DNA of 6,993 bases from positions 1 to 6,993 of the forward strand of contig JAFYMJ010000221.1 of assembly GCA_017556665.1 (NCBI GenBank), in the 5' to 3' direction. The number at the start of each line of letters is the position of its first letter. Within the stretch, counting starts at the first letter, position 1. The notes under the pieces are model-generated. The model did no database searches. It saw nothing but the letters and a program-made list of their open reading frames with translations, and was not told where the DNA came from. Shown here piece after piece: positions 5,761-6,993 of this stretch. This DNA comes from Bacteroidales bacterium (lineage in GTDB: Bacteria > Bacteroidota > Bacteroidia > Bacteroidales > UBA932). The position numbers and the translations under genes are program-made.

Positions 5761-6888
5761 TTAAATTGTATGATAAATGCAATTACACAAATCGCAGAAG
5801 ATAAATTTAGGATTTACATTTCTCTCTATGCAGTCAATAGAGCTGTTTACAAAATCATACCCTTTTCTGTAAAAATCTGGGTTGATTCTATTGGCAAGCT
5901 CTTCTATTGTGCTCTGCTGGTTAGGAGTTACATAAGAGATGCTTTCAACTCCTAAGCTAACCATATATATTTTTCTTAAAATCTCTTCTGCTTCTTTGCA
6001 AAAAGCTCTTTGTTTTTCTTTTCCGTAGGTAGATAAATTCTCCCCAATATCAAGCAGGGCAGGCAAGTCTTTCAAAAGGGCTTTATTCAAAAGCTCCACA
6101 AAAATAGTGTAATACTCACTTTGTTCCTCCTCTCTTCCAATAAGATTCACAGCTTCTGAGTAACTTCCGCCACTGCATGTAGCCCAAAAATCCCCCTCTT
6201 TCTGGGTAATGTTAAATTGTTCCTGTAGTTTCCCCGATAAAATCTCTCTCTCTATAGGGGGTAATTCTACAATTCTGCATCTTGATATTATGGTTGGGAT
6301 AATCTTGTTTGGATTATGGCTCACCATAATAAAGTAGGTGTTGGGCATAGGTTCTTCCAAAGTCTTGAGAAGTTTGTTGGCAGCCTCTGTATTCATCCTT
6401 TCGGGGAAAAGGACAAACACAATCTTGGCCCCTCCCTCATAGGAGCTAAGGCTGAGTTTCCTGATTATTGAATTTGCTTCGGAAACACCTATAATGCCAA
6501 ATTTGTTCTCAATGCCCAATGCAGCATTAAGCTGCTCTTCACTAAAATATTTGTTCTCTTTTGCGTATTCACGCCAGATTGGGTAAAAGTTCTCAATCTC
6601 CTTCTTTTTGTCTCCCTGCACAAGTGTTGAAGTGTTTGTGGGGAAGATAAAATGGAGATCTGGATGTACCAGCCTGTCCACCTTTACGCAACTGCTGCAC
6701 TCTCCGCAAGAGTCCTCAGGTGTGTGATTCTTGCATAGGAGATATTGTATAGTGGCAAGTGCTACAGCAACAGCTCCGCAACCTGCTTTTTCTGTAAAGA
6801 GGATTGCGTGCGGCATTCTGTTGGAGTCTATCATTTTCTTTAAACTCTCAACAACTTCCATATTGCCTATAATGTCCCTGTATTGCAT
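5761..6888 (-). CDS. holB: DNA polymerase III subunit delta' (clamp loader)
   Basis: A 375-residue AAA+ fold subunit of the clamp loader, which opens the beta sliding clamp and places it on primed DNA with the DnaX and delta subunits. Seen: the N-terminal IIGN...PHAILF start of domain I, a zinc module with Cys52, Cys61, Cys64 and Cys67 (C-x8-C-x2-C-x2-C), VFVLFPERMNTEAANKLLKT (Walker B region), LEEP at 177-180, and the SRC motif at 202-204 whose Arg serves as the arginine finger to the neighbouring DnaX. The P-loop is degenerate: the position of the nucleotide-binding Lys is Ala39 (GCGAVA), in keeping with a delta' that does not hydrolyse ATP. This and the zinc module fit delta' better than DnaX, which would be longer and keep GKT. 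ATG start 20 bases after the upstream stop; PSP1 follows 2 bases after its own stop. Confidence 0.93.
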   Translation of the reverse strand: MQYRDIIGNMEVVESLKKMIDSNRMPHAILFTEKAGCGAVAVALATIQYLLCKNHTPEDSCGECSSCVKVDRLVHPDLHFIFPTNTSTLVQGDKKKEIENFYPIWREYAKENKYFSEEQLNAALGIENKFGIIGVSEANSIIRKLSLSSYEGGAKIVFVLFPERMNTEAANKLLKTLEEPMPNTYFIMVSHNPNKIIPTIISRCRIVELPPIEREILSGKLQEQFNITQKEGDFWATCSGGSYSEAVNLIGREEEQSEYYTIFVELLNKALLKDLPALLDIGENLSTYGKEKQRAFCKEAEEILRKIYMVSLGVESISYVTPNQQSTIEELANRINPDFYRKGYDFVNSSIDCIERNVNPKFIFCDLCNCIYHTI

Positions 6889-6908
6889 CTTGTAAAATTA
6901 TAATATTT

Positions 6909-6993
6909 TTAGCCAATAATCAACATCTCGCAATTTGTACAGTCGAATTTTAACTCCAACTTGTTTTTGCCGTTAAGCAGATACAAAGGTGGA
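6909..6993 (-). CDS. C-terminal end of an upstream gene (partial, possibly U32 peptidase)
   Basis: The last 27 codons plus TAA of a gene entering from the right edge. The reading frame is open to the edge and the peptide looks like real protein: PPLYLLNGKNKLELKFDCTNCEM and a short hydrophobic end. A CxxC pair (DCTNC) followed by Glu-Met near the terminus resembles the tail of Bacteroidetes U32-family peptidases as I remember them, but that is a weak recollection based on a short tail. The other frame I read here meets a stop within seven codons. It lies 20 bases upstream of holB in the same direction, so it could be the preceding gene of the same transcript. Confidence 0.6.
   Translation of the reverse strand, partial: PPLYLLNGKNKLELKFDCTNCEMLIIG

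Noticed and set aside
1..6993. Search for mobile elements, CRISPR arrays, tRNA/rRNA genes, defence or toxin-antitoxin modules
   Set aside because: No transposase or integrase motif, long repeat, regularly spaced repeat or structured RNA was seen; almost all bases are accounted for by conserved housekeeping genes.

Overview
The window carries chromosomal housekeeping genes of a member of the Bacteroidota, most likely order Bacteroidales. The base composition is AT-rich. The gene content points the same way: a GldH-family lipoprotein, a PSP1/RicT protein with a lysine-rich tail, a Bacteroidetes-type delta' subunit, a PorT-like outer-membrane barrel, and a 2-amino-3-ketobutyrate CoA ligase very close to Bacteroides versions as I remember them. 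Starts lack Shine-Dalgarno sequences and instead have A/T-rich leaders. The one clear promoter element has the Bacteroidetes form TAnnTTTG. I cannot place the organism below order level.

Layout: from the right edge leftwards, a minus-strand gene string reads [3' end of an unidentified gene, possibly a U32 peptidase] > holB (DNA polymerase III delta') > PSP1/ricT > gldH-like lipoprotein > trmB (tRNA m7G46 methyltransferase). The genes are separated by 20, 2 and 8 bases, and the last pair overlaps by 11, so this is very probably one transcription unit. It ends at a compact hairpin that fills the gap to the convergent plus-strand gene kbl. The kbl gene is monocistronic in this window and is transcribed from a divergent AT-rich region of 142 bases (2009-2150). 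From the other side of that region a second minus-strand string leaves: trxA (thioredoxin) > an outer-membrane beta-barrel gene > a trans-polyprenyl diphosphate synthase (ispB-like, TTG start) > the first 19 codons of a membrane protein, probably DUF456. Its gaps are 11 and 4 bases, then a 1-base TAATG overlap.

Functions: the right-hand string mixes replication (clamp loading), RNA-related regulation or processing (RicT), an envelope lipoprotein and tRNA modification. The left-hand string mixes redox homeostasis, the outer membrane and isoprenoid (menaquinone side chain) synthesis. These are chromosomal neighbours, not a dedicated pathway. kbl cleaves the threonine-derived intermediate to glycine and acetyl-CoA.

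I found no mobile element, CRISPR array, RNA gene, phage gene or defence cassette, and no convincing novel system. The useful second-look points are start-site corrections (kbl, trmB, PSP1), the obligatory TTG start of ispB, a cysteine-rich thioredoxin, a delta' subunit without the P-loop lysine, and the two partial genes at the edges. All coding regions are contiguous and none looks broken.
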